DNA of 64,000 nt, taken from positions 1-64,000 of the forward strand of contig NZ_QSFA01000007.1 of the NCBI RefSeq assembly GCF_003467125.1, in the 5' to 3' direction. The notes beneath the pieces were generated by a model. It was not told where the DNA came from. It did not search any database and worked only from the letters and a program-made list of their open reading frames with translations. The position numbers and the translations under genes are program-made. Positions 42,263-51,478 of this stretch are shown piece by piece. The DNA is from Megasphaera sp. AM44-1BH (lineage in GTDB: Bacteria > Bacillota > Negativicutes > Veillonellales > Megasphaeraceae). How positions within the stretch are numbered: the stretch's first letter is position 1; every line of letters starts with the position of its first letter.

Positions 42263-44200
42263 ATGAGTGAAAAATCGACGGAACAACTCGCCGATGAGGT
42301 GTTGAAAAAATATGATAATGAATCCAATACGATAAACTACAAGGGATTTATGGCCAAAGTTGTTTCGGCCATTGCCATTACGTTTTCCGTATTTCAGCTG
42401 TATACCGGTGCGTTCGGCGTGCTCGATGCCCAACTGCAGCGAGCTGTACATCTGGGCTTTGGCATGGCGCTGATATTTCTGCTCTATCCGACGCGGAAAA
42501 AATGGCTGAAAAGCGGCAAAATCCATCCGCTGGATATCCTGCTGGCTATCCTGGGGGCGGCTTCGCCGGCCTACATCGTCCTGGAATACCAGCAACTCGT
42601 GCTGCGTTCCGGTACGGTGACGACGACTGACTTCATCGTAGGCGGTATAGGCATCCTGCTGATTCTGGAAGCGACGCGGCGGGCCGTAGGGAAACCGATG
42701 CTCTGCGTGGTGCTGGCCTTTCTGGCCTATGCGTTCGCTGGTCCCTATATGCCGGGCGTCCTGGCTCATCGGGGGCTGACACCGGAACAACTGGTGGGAC
42801 ACCTGTATTTTACGACGGAAGGCGTATTTGGTATTCCACTTGGCGTATCGTCTACCTTTATTTTCCTGTTCATTTTATTCGGGGCCTATCTGGAAGCGAC
42901 GGGCCTGGGAAAATTCTTCATTGACCTGGCCAACGCCATTGCCGGCTGGTCCAGCGGCGGTCCGGCCAAAGTCGCCGTCATTTCCAGTGCTCTCATGGGG
43001 ACCGTATCGGGCAGTTCCGTTGCCAACGTCGTCGGGACAGGCAGTTTCACCATTCCTATGATGAAGAAATTAGGCTATCATAAGAATTTCGCCGGTGCCG
43101 TAGAAGCGGCATCATCCACAGGGGGACAGCTCATGCCGCCGGTTATGGGGGCTGCGGCCTTCCTCATGGCAGAATTTGTCGGCGTTCCCTATATTGATAT
43201 CGTCAAGGCAGCCGTTATTCCGGCATTATTATATTTTACAGGTATCTGTCTTGGCGTTCACTTCGAAGCGAAACGCAACAATCTGAAAGGCGTTCCCCGC
43301 TCGCAGCTGCCCAAGATCTGGACCATCCTGAAAGAACGGGGCCATCTGGCTCTGCCGCTCATCGCGATTGTCTACCTTCTGGTTGCCGGCTATTCGCCCA
43401 TGCGGGCGGCTCTGGTTGCCATCATCATGTCCATTGCGGCATCCTTTGTCCGCAAGGCCACGCGCATGAAGCCCATCCAGATCATCCAGGGGCTGGAAAA
43501 AGGCGCCAAAGGCGTCCTCGGCGTACTCATTGCCTGCGCGGCAGCCGGTATCATCATCGGCGTCGTTACCAAGACCGGTGTGGGGCTGAAACTGGCATCG
43601 GCCCTGATTGACCTGTCTGGCGGTATGCTGTTTCCGACCATGTTCTTTACCATGATTACGGCCCTCATACTGGGCATGGGCGTACCGACAACGGCAAACT
43701 ACGTCATCACGGCGACGATTGCCGCTCCTGCCCTGGTAAAACTGGGCGTTCCCGTTCTTGCGGCGCATATGTTTGTTTTCTATTTCGGGATTATTGCCGA
43801 TATCACTCCGCCAGTAGCCCTGGCAGCTTATGCAGGAGCCGGCATCAGTGGCGGCAATCCCCTCATGACCGGGGTCAACGCGTCCAAATTGGCCATAGCG
43901 GCCTTTATCATTCCGTATATCTTTGTCGTATCGCCGGTCCTCCTCATGATCCAGGCGACGCCCGTAGAAATGGTTATGGCGACGGTTACGGCCGTACTGG
44001 GCATGATAGGCCTCAGCTCGTCTATGATCGGGTATCTGGCAGATCACTGCAACGTTCCCGTACGGGTACTGCTGTTTGTGGCAGGCCTGCTCATGATTGT
44101 GCCGGGCAGCATCACCGATGGCATCGGCATCGTCATTTTCGGCAGCATCCTCTTCTGGCAGATGAGGATGAAAAAGAAAAAAGCGGCTATTGCCGGCTGA
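42263..44200 (+). CDS. TRAP transporter fused permease (DctQM type)
   Basis: 645-residue permease with about 17 helices. A small DctQ-like part occupies the first 170 residues. The DctM part carries SSGGPAKVAVISSALMGTVSGSSVANVVGTG, AAASSTGGQ-like GAVEAASSTGGQLMPPVMGAAAF, and GMGVPTTANYVITATIAAPAL. It is Na+- or H+-driven with the TAXI protein. GGGAGAGA site. Last gene of the operon, followed by a two-way terminator. Confidence 0.93.
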   Translation: MSEKSTEQLADEVLKKYDNESNTINYKGFMAKVVSAIAITFSVFQLYTGAFGVLDAQLQRAVHLGFGMALIFLLYPTRKKWLKSGKIHPLDILLAILGAASPAYIVLEYQQLVLRSGTVTTTDFIVGGIGILLILEATRRAVGKPMLCVVLAFLAYAFAGPYMPGVLAHRGLTPEQLVGHLYFTTEGVFGIPLGVSSTFIFLFILFGAYLEATGLGKFFIDLANAIAGWSSGGPAKVAVISSALMGTVSGSSVANVVGTGSFTIPMMKKLGYHKNFAGAVEAASSTGGQLMPPVMGAAAFLMAEFVGVPYIDIVKAAVIPALLYFTGICLGVHFEAKRNNLKGVPRSQLPKIWTILKERGHLALPLIAIVYLLVAGYSPMRAALVAIIMSIAASFVRKATRMKPIQIIQGLEKGAKGVLGVLIACAAAGIIIGVVTKTGVGLKLASALIDLSGGMLFPTMFFTMITALILGMGVPTTANYVITATIAAPALVKLGVPVLAAHMFVFYFGIIADITPPVALAAYAGAGISGGNPLMTGVNASKLAIAAFIIPYIFVVSPVLLMIQATPVEMVMATVTAVLGMIGLSSSMIGYLADHCNVPVRVLLFVAGLLMIVPGSITDGIGIVIFGSILFWQMRMKKKKAAIAG

Positions 44201-44214
44201 AACTAAATAGAACG

Positions 44215-44260
44215 AAAACAGGAGCTGTCTTCTCAATCGGGGGAAGACAGCTCCTGTTTT
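44215..44260. terminator. Bidirectional terminator between TRAP permease and murI
   Basis: 18-bp arms AAAACAGGAGCTGTCTTC (44215-44232) and GAAGACAGCTCCTGTTTT (44243-44260) with A and T tracts on both sides. Confidence 0.92.
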
Positions 44261-44297
44261 ATTTGTGGCAGACCGGGACCTGCCATATTGCAAAATA

Positions 44298-45083
44298 TCA
44301 GATGATAGTGTAGACCCGTTCCAGCTGGTCCAGATAGGCGTCAATGCGCTGCAATTCATGAGGCTCTGTGACGGCCTTTCCCGAATAATAATATTCGACG
44401 GTCTGAGGCAGGTATTCCAGCCCTTTGCGGTAATCGAGCTGGCGGATGAGTTCGCGGATCGTCCCTTCATTGCCATCGACAAAGCGGACGTGGTCTGGCA
44501 GGATGCGGCGCAGCGTTTCTTTAAAATAATTGAAATGGGTGCAGCCCAGGACGAGATTGGCATACTTGCTGAAATCATACGGGGCGAACTGACGACGGAT
44601 ATATTCTTCGACAGCCGGCGAAGAAAAATCCATGTGCTCTGCGAATTCTACGAGATCCGGCATGGCCAGAAGGTCTACCAGACTTTCTGTATCGTATTTT
44701 TCGATGAGCTCTTTGATTTTATGTCCCCGTACGGTAATCGGCGTGGCAATGACCAGGACGCGGTTGCGCTGTGTATCCATATCGAGCGCTTTCTTGGCAG
44801 CCGGTTCCATCCCGATAATGGGGATTTTATACTGGTGGCGCAGTTCCCGCACGGCCACGCTGGTAGCGGTATTGCAGGCGACGACGATGGCCTTGACATC
44901 TTTGGTCATGAGAAAGGAAAAGGCATCGCTGACGTACTGGAATACCTGTTCTGTCGTCTTTGTCCCATAAGGTACATTGTCTTCATCGGCGAAAAAGATG
45001 AATTGTTCATGAGGGAGTACTTTCATGGCATGATGGAGGACGCTGAGCCCGCCTATGCCGGAATCGAAAAATGCAATTTTCAT
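44298..45083 (-). CDS. murI: Glutamate racemase
   Basis: 261-residue enzyme making D-glutamate for peptidoglycan. FFDSGIGGLSVL holds the first catalytic Asp; catalytic cysteines are Cys70 (VVACNTATS) and Cys181 (VLGCTHFNY). ADEDNVPYGTKT and EPAAKKAL are further family marks. Length is normal. Ribosome site GAGGTC is moderate. Monocistronic. Confidence 0.94.
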   Translation of the reverse strand: MKIAFFDSGIGGLSVLHHAMKVLPHEQFIFFADEDNVPYGTKTTEQVFQYVSDAFSFLMTKDVKAIVVACNTATSVAVRELRHQYKIPIIGMEPAAKKALDMDTQRNRVLVIATPITVRGHKIKELIEKYDTESLVDLLAMPDLVEFAEHMDFSSPAVEEYIRRQFAPYDFSKYANLVLGCTHFNYFKETLRRILPDHVRFVDGNEGTIRELIRQLDYRKGLEYLPQTVEYYYSGKAVTEPHELQRIDAYLDQLERVYTII

Positions 45084-45308
45084 ATAAAAGACCTCGGATT
45101 TCCTGGAAATTATACTATATCAGCGTATATATTATAGCACGGCGCGGGACGGGGAGAAATAATTTTACTTGCAAATTTCGTATATCTTAGTCTTTATTCT
45201 CATAGGTAAATGCTGGCAGGGAAAGGATTTTTCCTGATATAATGGAAACAGGAAGGCCGTATAGATAAATGGCAGTTCAAACACATTTGGAAAAAGAGAG
45301 GTACTACC

Positions 45309-45731
45309 ATGTTTAGAAAAGGTACGATTCACGACCTTCAGGGCGTTTATGAGCTCATTTGCCAGCTCGTCCGGCGGGAACTGGACAGAGACATGTTTGC
45401 CCGGGTTTATGCAGAACAGATGGAAAATGATGATTACTACTGCCTCGTTGCTGAAAACGATGGAAAGCTATATGCCGTATTGAATTTGCGGTTTGACAGA
45501 CAATTGCATCACTGCGGAAACTGTGCGGAAATCGTGGAATTTTTTGTCAGTGAAGCCGCGCGCAGCCAGGGAACCGGAGCTCAGATGGTGCGCCTGGCCG
45601 AAGAAGAAGCAGTAAAACGGCAGTGCGTCCTCATAGAAGTGACCAGCAATAAGGCCCGTGTCCATGCCCACCGCTTTTATATGCGGGAAGGGATGGAGCA
45701 GACCCACGCGAAATTTGTCCGGGAATTTTAA
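45309..45731 (+). CDS. GNAT family N-acetyltransferase
   Basis: 140-residue GNAT: FRKGTIHDLQGVYELICQL start, central IVEFFVSEAARSQGTGAQMVRLAEEEA with the R/SxGxGA CoA loop, and ARVHAHRFYMREGMEQ end. It resembles the PhnO/aminoalkyl-type and AAC-like small GNATs; substrate unknown. Stands alone with AGAGAGG upstream and a terminator downstream. Confidence 0.85.
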   Translation: MFRKGTIHDLQGVYELICQLVRRELDRDMFARVYAEQMENDDYYCLVAENDGKLYAVLNLRFDRQLHHCGNCAEIVEFFVSEAARSQGTGAQMVRLAEEEAVKRQCVLIEVTSNKARVHAHRFYMREGMEQTHAKFVREF

Positions 45732-45736
45732 ATACG

Positions 45737-45785
45737 AAAAAAGCAGCAGATATGGGAAGAAGATTCCCGTACCTGCTGTTTTTTT
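45737..45785. terminator. Bidirectional terminator between GNAT and transketolase genes
   Basis: Outer arms AAAAAAGCAGCAG/CTGCTGTTTTTT and inner TATGGGAA/TTCCCGTA; T runs on both strands. Confidence 0.85.
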
Positions 45786-45807
45786 GTGTGTATAGAAGCT
45801 AAGACGT

Positions 45808-46731
45808 TTATGCCAGTATCCTCCGGGCGGCAGCGGCGATATCCTCTGCGGTGAGACCGTATTTTTTCAGAAGGTCTTCGGAGGAGCCCGATTCACCGAA
45901 TGTGTCCTGTACGCCGATGAATTCCTGACGGACCGGATAGCGTCGCACGAGCGTTTCGGCTACGGCAGAACCGAGGCCGCCGAGAACGGTACCTTCTTCT
46001 GCCGTGACGATGTGTCCGGTTTTGCGGGCCGCATATTCGATGAGATCGGCATCGATGGGCTTGATGGTCGGCATATTGATGACCATGGCTTCCAGCCCGT
46101 CCTGACGCAGCTGATCTGCAGCGGAGAGGGCAGCTGCTGTCATGCGCCCTGTCCCTATGAGGGCTACGTCGATGCCGTCGCGGAGAATCTGCCCTTTTCC
46201 CCATTGGAAGGTGCTTCCGGCTGGATGGATATCGGGAACGGCATCTTTGCCCAGGCGGATATATACCGGGCCTTTATGGGCGACGGCGGCCTTGACGGCT
46301 TCTTCCGTTTCCCAGGCGTCCGATGGGACGATGACCGAAAGATTGGGCAGGCTGCGCATGAGCGCAATGTCTTCGATGGCCTGATGGGTTGCGCCGTCAC
46401 TGCCAATGGTCAGGCCACCGTGGCTGACGATGATCTTTACGTTGAGATTGGGCAGACAAATCGAGTTGCGGGTGATTTCCAGTCCCCGTTCCGTGAACAG
46501 CGCGTATGAGCCGGCCAGTGGAATCTTTCCGACGGCAGCCAGACCGGCGGCGGTACCCATCAGGTCCTGTTCGGAAATACCGACATTGAAGAATCGTTCC
46601 GGTGCTTTATTTTTGAATTTTTCTGCCCGTGTCGAAGAGGCGATATCGGCATCGACGACGACGACATCGGGATTTTTATAGATTTCCGTTTCCAGGACAT
46701 GACCGTAAGCGTCCCGTGTAGACATAGTCAT
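45808..46731 (-). CDS. Transketolase, C-terminal subunit
   Basis: 307-residue second half of a split transketolase: TRDAYGHVL, VVDADIASSTRAEKF, FNVGISEQDLMGTAAGLA with the TPP-activating Glu, GLTIGSDGATHQAIEDIALMR and a C-terminal TVLGGLGSAVAE. It pairs with the N-terminal subunit encoded just upstream to move two-carbon units in the pentose phosphate pathway. One-base TAATG overlap with that gene keeps the subunits in ratio. Confidence 0.94.
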   Translation of the reverse strand: MTMSTRDAYGHVLETEIYKNPDVVVVDADIASSTRAEKFKNKAPERFFNVGISEQDLMGTAAGLAAVGKIPLAGSYALFTERGLEITRNSICLPNLNVKIIVSHGGLTIGSDGATHQAIEDIALMRSLPNLSVIVPSDAWETEEAVKAAVAHKGPVYIRLGKDAVPDIHPAGSTFQWGKGQILRDGIDVALIGTGRMTAAALSAADQLRQDGLEAMVINMPTIKPIDADLIEYAARKTGHIVTAEEGTVLGGLGSAVAETLVRRYPVRQEFIGVQDTFGESGSSEDLLKKYGLTAEDIAAAARRILA

Positions 46732-47549
46732 TATGATTCACCTTCCAATTCTTCCAGCGCCTTTTTCGTTTCGGCGGCATCGAGTGTTTTATTATGCCAG
46801 GCGGCTTTGTTTTCCATGAAATCGACGCCTTTGCCCTTGATGGTTTCGGCGATGATGACCGTCGGCATGCCTTTCGTTTCCCCGGCTTCCTTCAGAGCTG
46901 CCCGGATTTCATCAAAATCATGGCCGTTGATGGTGATGGTATGCCAATGGAAATCGCGGAATTTATCGGCAATGGGCATGATATTCATGACCTCTTCCGA
47001 CGCGCCGCTGAGCTGTAATTTATTATGGTCGATGATGAGCGTCAGGTTATCCAGCTTGAAATGGGCGCTGGTCATAGCCGCTTCCCAGATGATGCCTTCT
47101 TCGATTTCCCCATCGCCGCAGATGACGTAGGTGCGCCAGCCGGCATGATCGAGACGGGCTCCCAGTGCCATGCCGTTGCCGGCAGACAGGCCCTGTCCCA
47201 GCGACCCCGTGGACATATCGATACCCGGCGTGCGGTTCATATCGGGTACGCCCTGAAGCATGGCGCCGCATTTCCTGAGATTCCACAATTCCTCTTCTGG
47301 AAAGAAACCATGCATCATAAGCGTCGCATAGAGAGCTGGTGCGGCATGGCCTTTGGAGAGAATGAGCCGGTCGCGGCCGGGCCAGTGAGGTTCCTGGGGC
47401 CGGACATGCATGAATTCCCCGTATAAAACCTGCAGGATTTCCACAATGGAAAGAGAACCACCGGGATGGCCGGCACCGGCAGCAGCCAGCATCTTGACGA
47501 CATATTCACGCACAGCCGTAGAGCGCCGTGCGAGTTCTTCATTTGTCAT
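46731..47549 (-). CDS. Transketolase, N-terminal subunit
   Basis: 272-residue TPP-binding half: AAGAGHPGGSLSIVEIL, RDRLILSKGHAAPALYA, STGSLGQGLSAGNGMALG, and the TPP/Mg2+ motif VICGDGEIEEGIIWEAAM ending LIIDHNKLQ. The frame is open to 47579, but GGAG precedes ATG 47549 and MTNEELARR is the usual start. Splitting of transketolase is common in archaea and anaerobic Firmicutes. Confidence 0.94.
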   Translation of the reverse strand: MTNEELARRSTAVREYVVKMLAAAGAGHPGGSLSIVEILQVLYGEFMHVRPQEPHWPGRDRLILSKGHAAPALYATLMMHGFFPEEELWNLRKCGAMLQGVPDMNRTPGIDMSTGSLGQGLSAGNGMALGARLDHAGWRTYVICGDGEIEEGIIWEAAMTSAHFKLDNLTLIIDHNKLQLSGASEEVMNIMPIADKFRDFHWHTITINGHDFDEIRAALKEAGETKGMPTVIIAETIKGKGVDFMENKAAWHNKTLDAAETKKALEELEGES

Positions 47550-47731
47550 AAAATCATCTCCAGTCAACAATAGTATCACCTATATGTACAGCATAGTACT
47601 TTTTGCCATAGGCGTAAAGGGTGGAAGACGGATGAGGGTGAAATTGTGTATGTAAAACTGCCGTCATTGAAGAAATACGGAATGAAATATCGCTATTATA
47701 TCGGTCGAGACAATCGGAAGGAGCATGATAT

Positions 47732-47767
47732 AAAAAAAGGCTTCCGATTTCTCGGAAGCCTTTTTTT
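47732..47767 (-). terminator. Terminator of the tRNA-Thr transcript
   Basis: Stem GGCTTCCG/CGGAAGCC flanked by A7 and T7, 2 bp beyond the tRNA CCA end when read leftward. Confidence 0.85.
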
Positions 47768-47769
47768 AT

Positions 47770-47845
47770 TGGAGCCACTTATCGGATTCGAACCAACGAC
47801 CCTCTCATTACGAATGAGATGCTCTACCAGCTGAGCTAAAGTGGC
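47770..47845 (-). tRNA. tRNA-Thr (anticodon CGT)
   Basis: 76-nt cloverleaf on the minus strand: acceptor GCCACTT/AAGTGGC, D-arm GCTC..GAGC, anticodon stem TCTCA/TGAGA around TTCGTAA with anticodon CGT (reads ACG), T-arm with TTCGAAT, and an encoded CCA end. Stand-alone gene with its own terminator. Confidence 0.96.
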
Positions 47846-48069
47846 ACATGACTGTACCTGAACGGTACTTTACTAGTATATCCATTTCGTGACGTTTTGT
47901 CAAGGGGTAAAAAATTGAAAAAAATCGATGTATTTGCATTTTTGTTATATTTACAACGTACAATCAACGCGGCGCAGGGTATACTATACGTGTAAAGAGG
48001 AAACGGTGATGAACCGGAATACGACAAGTCCTCTACATGATATATGTATCGCGAAAGGAGCGATGACTT

Positions 48070-48255
48070 ATGAAATTCAAAGTAAATGATTCCTGTATCT
48101 CTTGTGGTATGTGCGCCGGTTCCTGCCCGGAAGTATTCCATATGGCTGATTCCGGTATGGCTGAAGCGATTCCCGATGATGTAGCTCCGGAACTCGAAGA
48201 ATCTGCCAAAGACGCAATGAACAACTGTCCGGCAGGCGCTATCGAAGAAGCCTGA
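48070..48255 (+). CDS. Ferredoxin, single [4Fe-4S] cluster
   Basis: 61-residue electron carrier: DSCISCGMCAGSCPEVF gives Cys9, Cys12 and Cys15 (CxxCxxC), and NNCPAGAI gives the fourth ligand, Cys53. Cys19 is extra and could pair with another cysteine or be redox-silent. An acidic middle (DDVAPELEES) suits docking to oxidoreductases. AAAGGAG site; a -10 TATACT lies at 47980-47985. Monocistronic with a terminator behind it. Confidence 0.92.
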   Translation: MKFKVNDSCISCGMCAGSCPEVFHMADSGMAEAIPDDVAPELEESAKDAMNNCPAGAIEEA

Positions 48256-48334
48256 GAACGAACGATGCAGGATGTGCGGTATCAGCAGGAGCGCTGATAC
48301 CGTGCCAATATAAAGTGAGACTCCGGTAATATAC

Positions 48335-48388
48335 AACAGAGGCTGTAACAAATGGGTTTTGGGACCTGTTTTGTTGCAGCCTCTGTTT
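48335..48388 (+). terminator. Terminator after ferredoxin
   Basis: ACAGAGGCTGTAACAAA pairs with TTTTGTTGCAGCCTCTGT across a 16-nt loop, then TTTCATTTTT. Confidence 0.82.
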
Positions 48389-48433
48389 CATTTTTGGTGA
48401 ATCATGATGAATCCTGGCCGGTAAGACCGGGTA

Positions 48434-49945
48434 TTATTTTTTTTCGTAATAGTACCGTGTCCACATGGTAACTTCGGAAAGGGACGGATGGGGCGTCATG
48501 GTCTCACTCAGGGTATAGACGCTGCGCGGATCCAGCGTGCGTGTAAGAGGGAGGCTGCGCAGGTACTGTGCGTCTGCGGAGGCAATATCCCGGTGGAGAG
48601 GCTGTACCGTGTGGGTACCACACATAAGAAGGTTGACAAAGGGCTGGATGAGGATGGACGCTTCATGGCCCACGATGTGGGCGCCGAGAATCTGTTTACT
48701 CGTTTTGTCGATGATGAGCTTGATGAAGCCATCATCAGAGGCGCCCGGTTCGTATCCCAGTGCATATCCTTTGGCCGCGGCGGAGTAGTGGTTGACGGCC
48801 GTTTCTACGTCATGGCCCTGTTTCTGTGCCCCTTCTTCAGTAAGCCCCACATGGGCCGTTTCCGGATAGGTATAGGTGACGGCCGGTACGGCGTCGTACT
48901 GGGCCCAGCGCCAGTTTTCACGGGGCATATGGGAAAAGAGGTTATGGGCAATGATTTCGGCTTCGTAATTGGCTTTGTGGCGGAAGGGCGCCCTGCCATT
49001 GACATCGCCCAGGGCCCAGATGCCCTCTGCGCTGGTTTCGAGAAATTCATTGGTCAGGATATAACCGCGGCTGTCGAGACGGACATCGGTATGTTCCAGA
49101 TGCAGCAGCTCTGTCATAGGGCGGATGCCGGGGGCCACGAGGATTTCTTCTGCCCGTACTTCTGCCGTCGTACCGTCTGTACGGTTGCGGATGGTCAGGA
49201 CCTTTTCATCGCCTTCGCTCCGTACAGATAGGGTATCCTGATTCAGACGGACATCGATGTGGCGGTTCTGGAACTGGCGCAGCATGAACGCTGAGATTTC
49301 TGGTTCTTCTTTCGGCAGGAGGCGGACGTTGTGCTGGACGATGGTGACCTGGGTACCGGCCGCTTCAAAGACATGGGAAAATTCGCAGCCGATGGGTCCG
49401 CCGCCGATGACGATCAGGCTCTTATAGGGTTTATCCGGGAATTTGGGGCCAAAGAATGTTTCCGACGTAATATAACCGCATTCTTCAAGGCCGGGGAGTG
49501 CGGGAATGTTCGTCCGTCCGCCAGTCCCGATAAAAATCTGCCGGCCTTCCAGTTCTTCTGAAGAGCCGTCTGTTTTTGTCACGGCAATCGTTTTTTTGCC
49601 GGTAAACGAGGCCGTGCCGTTATACGTATCGACGTCAGGGAACTGGTCATAATAAGTCTGAATAGCCGGGCTTTCGTCTATTTTCTGCCACAACCTGCGG
49701 GCCATTGTATCCCAGTCCAGCGTGGCGTTTTCTGCTGTGACCCCGATACGGGCGCCTTCCCGTATTTCGCAGAGCAGATTGGCTGCCGTCACCATGACCT
49801 TCGTCGGGATGCATCCCCGGTTCAGGCAGGTGCCGCCGAACCGGCCCCGTTCGATGATGGCAATATGTTTATGCTGACCGATTGCGGCATCGGCAATGAT
49901 GTTGGCTGCTCCGGTGCCGATGATAATGACATCGTATTGTTTCAT
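48434..49945 (-). CDS. FAD-dependent pyridine nucleotide-disulfide oxidoreductase
   Basis: 503-residue class I flavin disulfide reductase. FAD-binding VIIIGTGAANIIAD (the usual GxGxxG reads GTGAAN), redox disulfide GGTCLNRGCIPTK with Cys40 and Cys45, NAD(P)-binding VIGGGPIGCEFSHVFEAAG, second FAD motif GIWALGDVNGR, and the C-terminal base motif TPHPSLSE supplied across the dimer. Domain order matches lipoamide, mycothione and mercuric reductases. No dehydrogenase complex genes lie near, so a role in lipoamide oxidation is not implied; a low-molecular thiol or quinone reductase role is possible. Confidence 0.87.
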   Translation of the reverse strand: MKQYDVIIIGTGAANIIADAAIGQHKHIAIIERGRFGGTCLNRGCIPTKVMVTAANLLCEIREGARIGVTAENATLDWDTMARRLWQKIDESPAIQTYYDQFPDVDTYNGTASFTGKKTIAVTKTDGSSEELEGRQIFIGTGGRTNIPALPGLEECGYITSETFFGPKFPDKPYKSLIVIGGGPIGCEFSHVFEAAGTQVTIVQHNVRLLPKEEPEISAFMLRQFQNRHIDVRLNQDTLSVRSEGDEKVLTIRNRTDGTTAEVRAEEILVAPGIRPMTELLHLEHTDVRLDSRGYILTNEFLETSAEGIWALGDVNGRAPFRHKANYEAEIIAHNLFSHMPRENWRWAQYDAVPAVTYTYPETAHVGLTEEGAQKQGHDVETAVNHYSAAAKGYALGYEPGASDDGFIKLIIDKTSKQILGAHIVGHEASILIQPFVNLLMCGTHTVQPLHRDIASADAQYLRSLPLTRTLDPRSVYTLSETMTPHPSLSEVTMWTRYYYEKK

Positions 49946-49991
49946 GAAAACCCTCCTTGTATATGGAACTTTGTATATAGTAAGTGTACGT

Positions 49992-50032
49992 AAAAAAACG
50001 CCTTCCTGTCAATGAGGCAGGAAGAGGTTTTT
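49992..50032 (-). terminator. Terminator after the esterase gene
   Basis: Leftward: AAAAACCTCTTCCTGCC pairs with the GGAAGGCGTTTTT arm, ending in T7; it lies 5 bp beyond the stop codon. Confidence 0.8.
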
Positions 50033-50037
50033 GATAA

Positions 50038-51348
50038 TTAGTGTGTTTCCGGCAGGCTCTGGGAAAATATCCATTCCAGTGCCGGCTTCATCGTGTACGC
50101 ATACAGCCATGTGTACCGGTGGCTGCCGCCTTTGTAAATCGTAAGATAGTGATTGCAGTCTGGTTCAATCAGGGAAGCGGCTCCGGCCTGCAGCTGTGCG
50201 GCTGGTACATCGGCATCCAGTGTCTGGCGATCGACTTTGGTACCGGTTTTTTCCAGATTCCCCAGTATTTCCGTCATGCTCGGGTAGGCACCGGCATCGC
50301 CTTCACAGATGACCGTCCAGAGCGGCTGGCTGGCAAGAGGAGCCGTAACGGCGGCATTCCATTTGCAGGCGATGAGATACGATGCGGCAAAGAAGTGAGG
50401 ATATTTGACATCCATGGCAATCGATGTCATGCCGCCCATGGACTGGCCTGTGTTGTATATGCGCCGTGTATCAATGGAATAAGTCTGGCAGAGAGACTGG
50501 ATGAGGTGGATCGTACGATCCAGTTCCGGTCCGTAGTCGTAATTGTCATCGACGATGACCGTGTCGTACTGGGGTGCCAGGACGAAGCAGGGATGACTGG
50601 ACTGCCATTCGGGCGATGCGAAGGTGACGGCTCCCAGTCCCTGGACGAGCGTGGCTTTGACGTCCGGTGAGACGACGCCGGCATCATGCATGAAAAGGAC
50701 GAGGGGATATTTCTTTTGTGGATCGTAGTTTTCCGGAACATAGAGATTATATTTTAATACAGCATTCTGCTGCTGGCTGTCCGTAAAGGTCCCCTGGATA
50801 AAATCTTCGACGATCAGATCCCTGGATTTAGAAGTTTCTATCCTTTCCTCCGGCCCATAGAGAGCGCCCGATGCCGTTTTTACAAATCCCGTCTGGCTGA
50901 CGGTTGCCTTCATGACGGGAAGTGGGCTGGGATTACCGTGGCTTCCCAGCTGGGGGCCGCCGCCGTGGCCTTTTTTCTGACGGTCTTTGACGGGGCCGTC
51001 TTCCGGATGAGGATCGACAGAGGAATCGACGAGAGGCAGGGACTGGAGCTGGAGTACGACATAGTTCCCTGATTCCGTGCTGGCAGTTGTTTTTTCTGCT
51101 GCCGTGTTTGTATAGACTTTTTCAATCGTCCGGCCATCGACGGTATAGTCGGAAGGGGAAAGGGAAGACGAAAGAACCGGCGCATCGTACTGGACGATGA
51201 CATGAGAGACGTGTTCACCATCTCCTGTAACTTCCCCGATGGCTTCAGCACCGGTAATATGATTGGCAGCAAAAGACGTGCTGCCCAGTGAGAGACACAG
51301 CATGACAGCGGCGCCCAGCCGGCGCCAGGATTTCCATTTCATTTGCAT
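50038..51348 (-). CDS. Secreted alpha/beta-hydrolase (esterase/peptidase-like)
   Basis: 436-residue exported protein. Signal peptide (KWKSWRRLGAAVMLCLSLGSTSFA), then about 150 residues of beta-type domain with a Gly/His-rich linker (KKGHGGGPQLGSHGNPSP), then a catalytic domain: YNLYVPENYDPQKKYPLVLFMHDAG (oxyanion region), GQSMGGMTS with the nucleophile Ser, and SHRYTWLYA with a possible catalytic His. It resembles the PHB depolymerase/prolyl oligopeptidase-like esterases with an N-terminal Ig-like domain. Substrate unknown. ATG 51348 follows AAGAAGG; ATG 51342 is an alternative. Confidence 0.82.
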   Translation of the reverse strand: MQMKWKSWRRLGAAVMLCLSLGSTSFAANHITGAEAIGEVTGDGEHVSHVIVQYDAPVLSSSLSPSDYTVDGRTIEKVYTNTAAEKTTASTESGNYVVLQLQSLPLVDSSVDPHPEDGPVKDRQKKGHGGGPQLGSHGNPSPLPVMKATVSQTGFVKTASGALYGPEERIETSKSRDLIVEDFIQGTFTDSQQQNAVLKYNLYVPENYDPQKKYPLVLFMHDAGVVSPDVKATLVQGLGAVTFASPEWQSSHPCFVLAPQYDTVIVDDNYDYGPELDRTIHLIQSLCQTYSIDTRRIYNTGQSMGGMTSIAMDVKYPHFFAASYLIACKWNAAVTAPLASQPLWTVICEGDAGAYPSMTEILGNLEKTGTKVDRQTLDADVPAAQLQAGAASLIEPDCNHYLTIYKGGSHRYTWLYAYTMKPALEWIFSQSLPETH

Positions 51349-51478
51349 AGGACCTTCTTTTCTGATGACAGGTAAAACTAATAACATATATCAATAGACC
51401 TTAGTATACACAGAAAAGATGGCGGTTTCGTCACAGTACAGACACAGTTCATTGCGGACTGTCTGACGAAACGGACTA

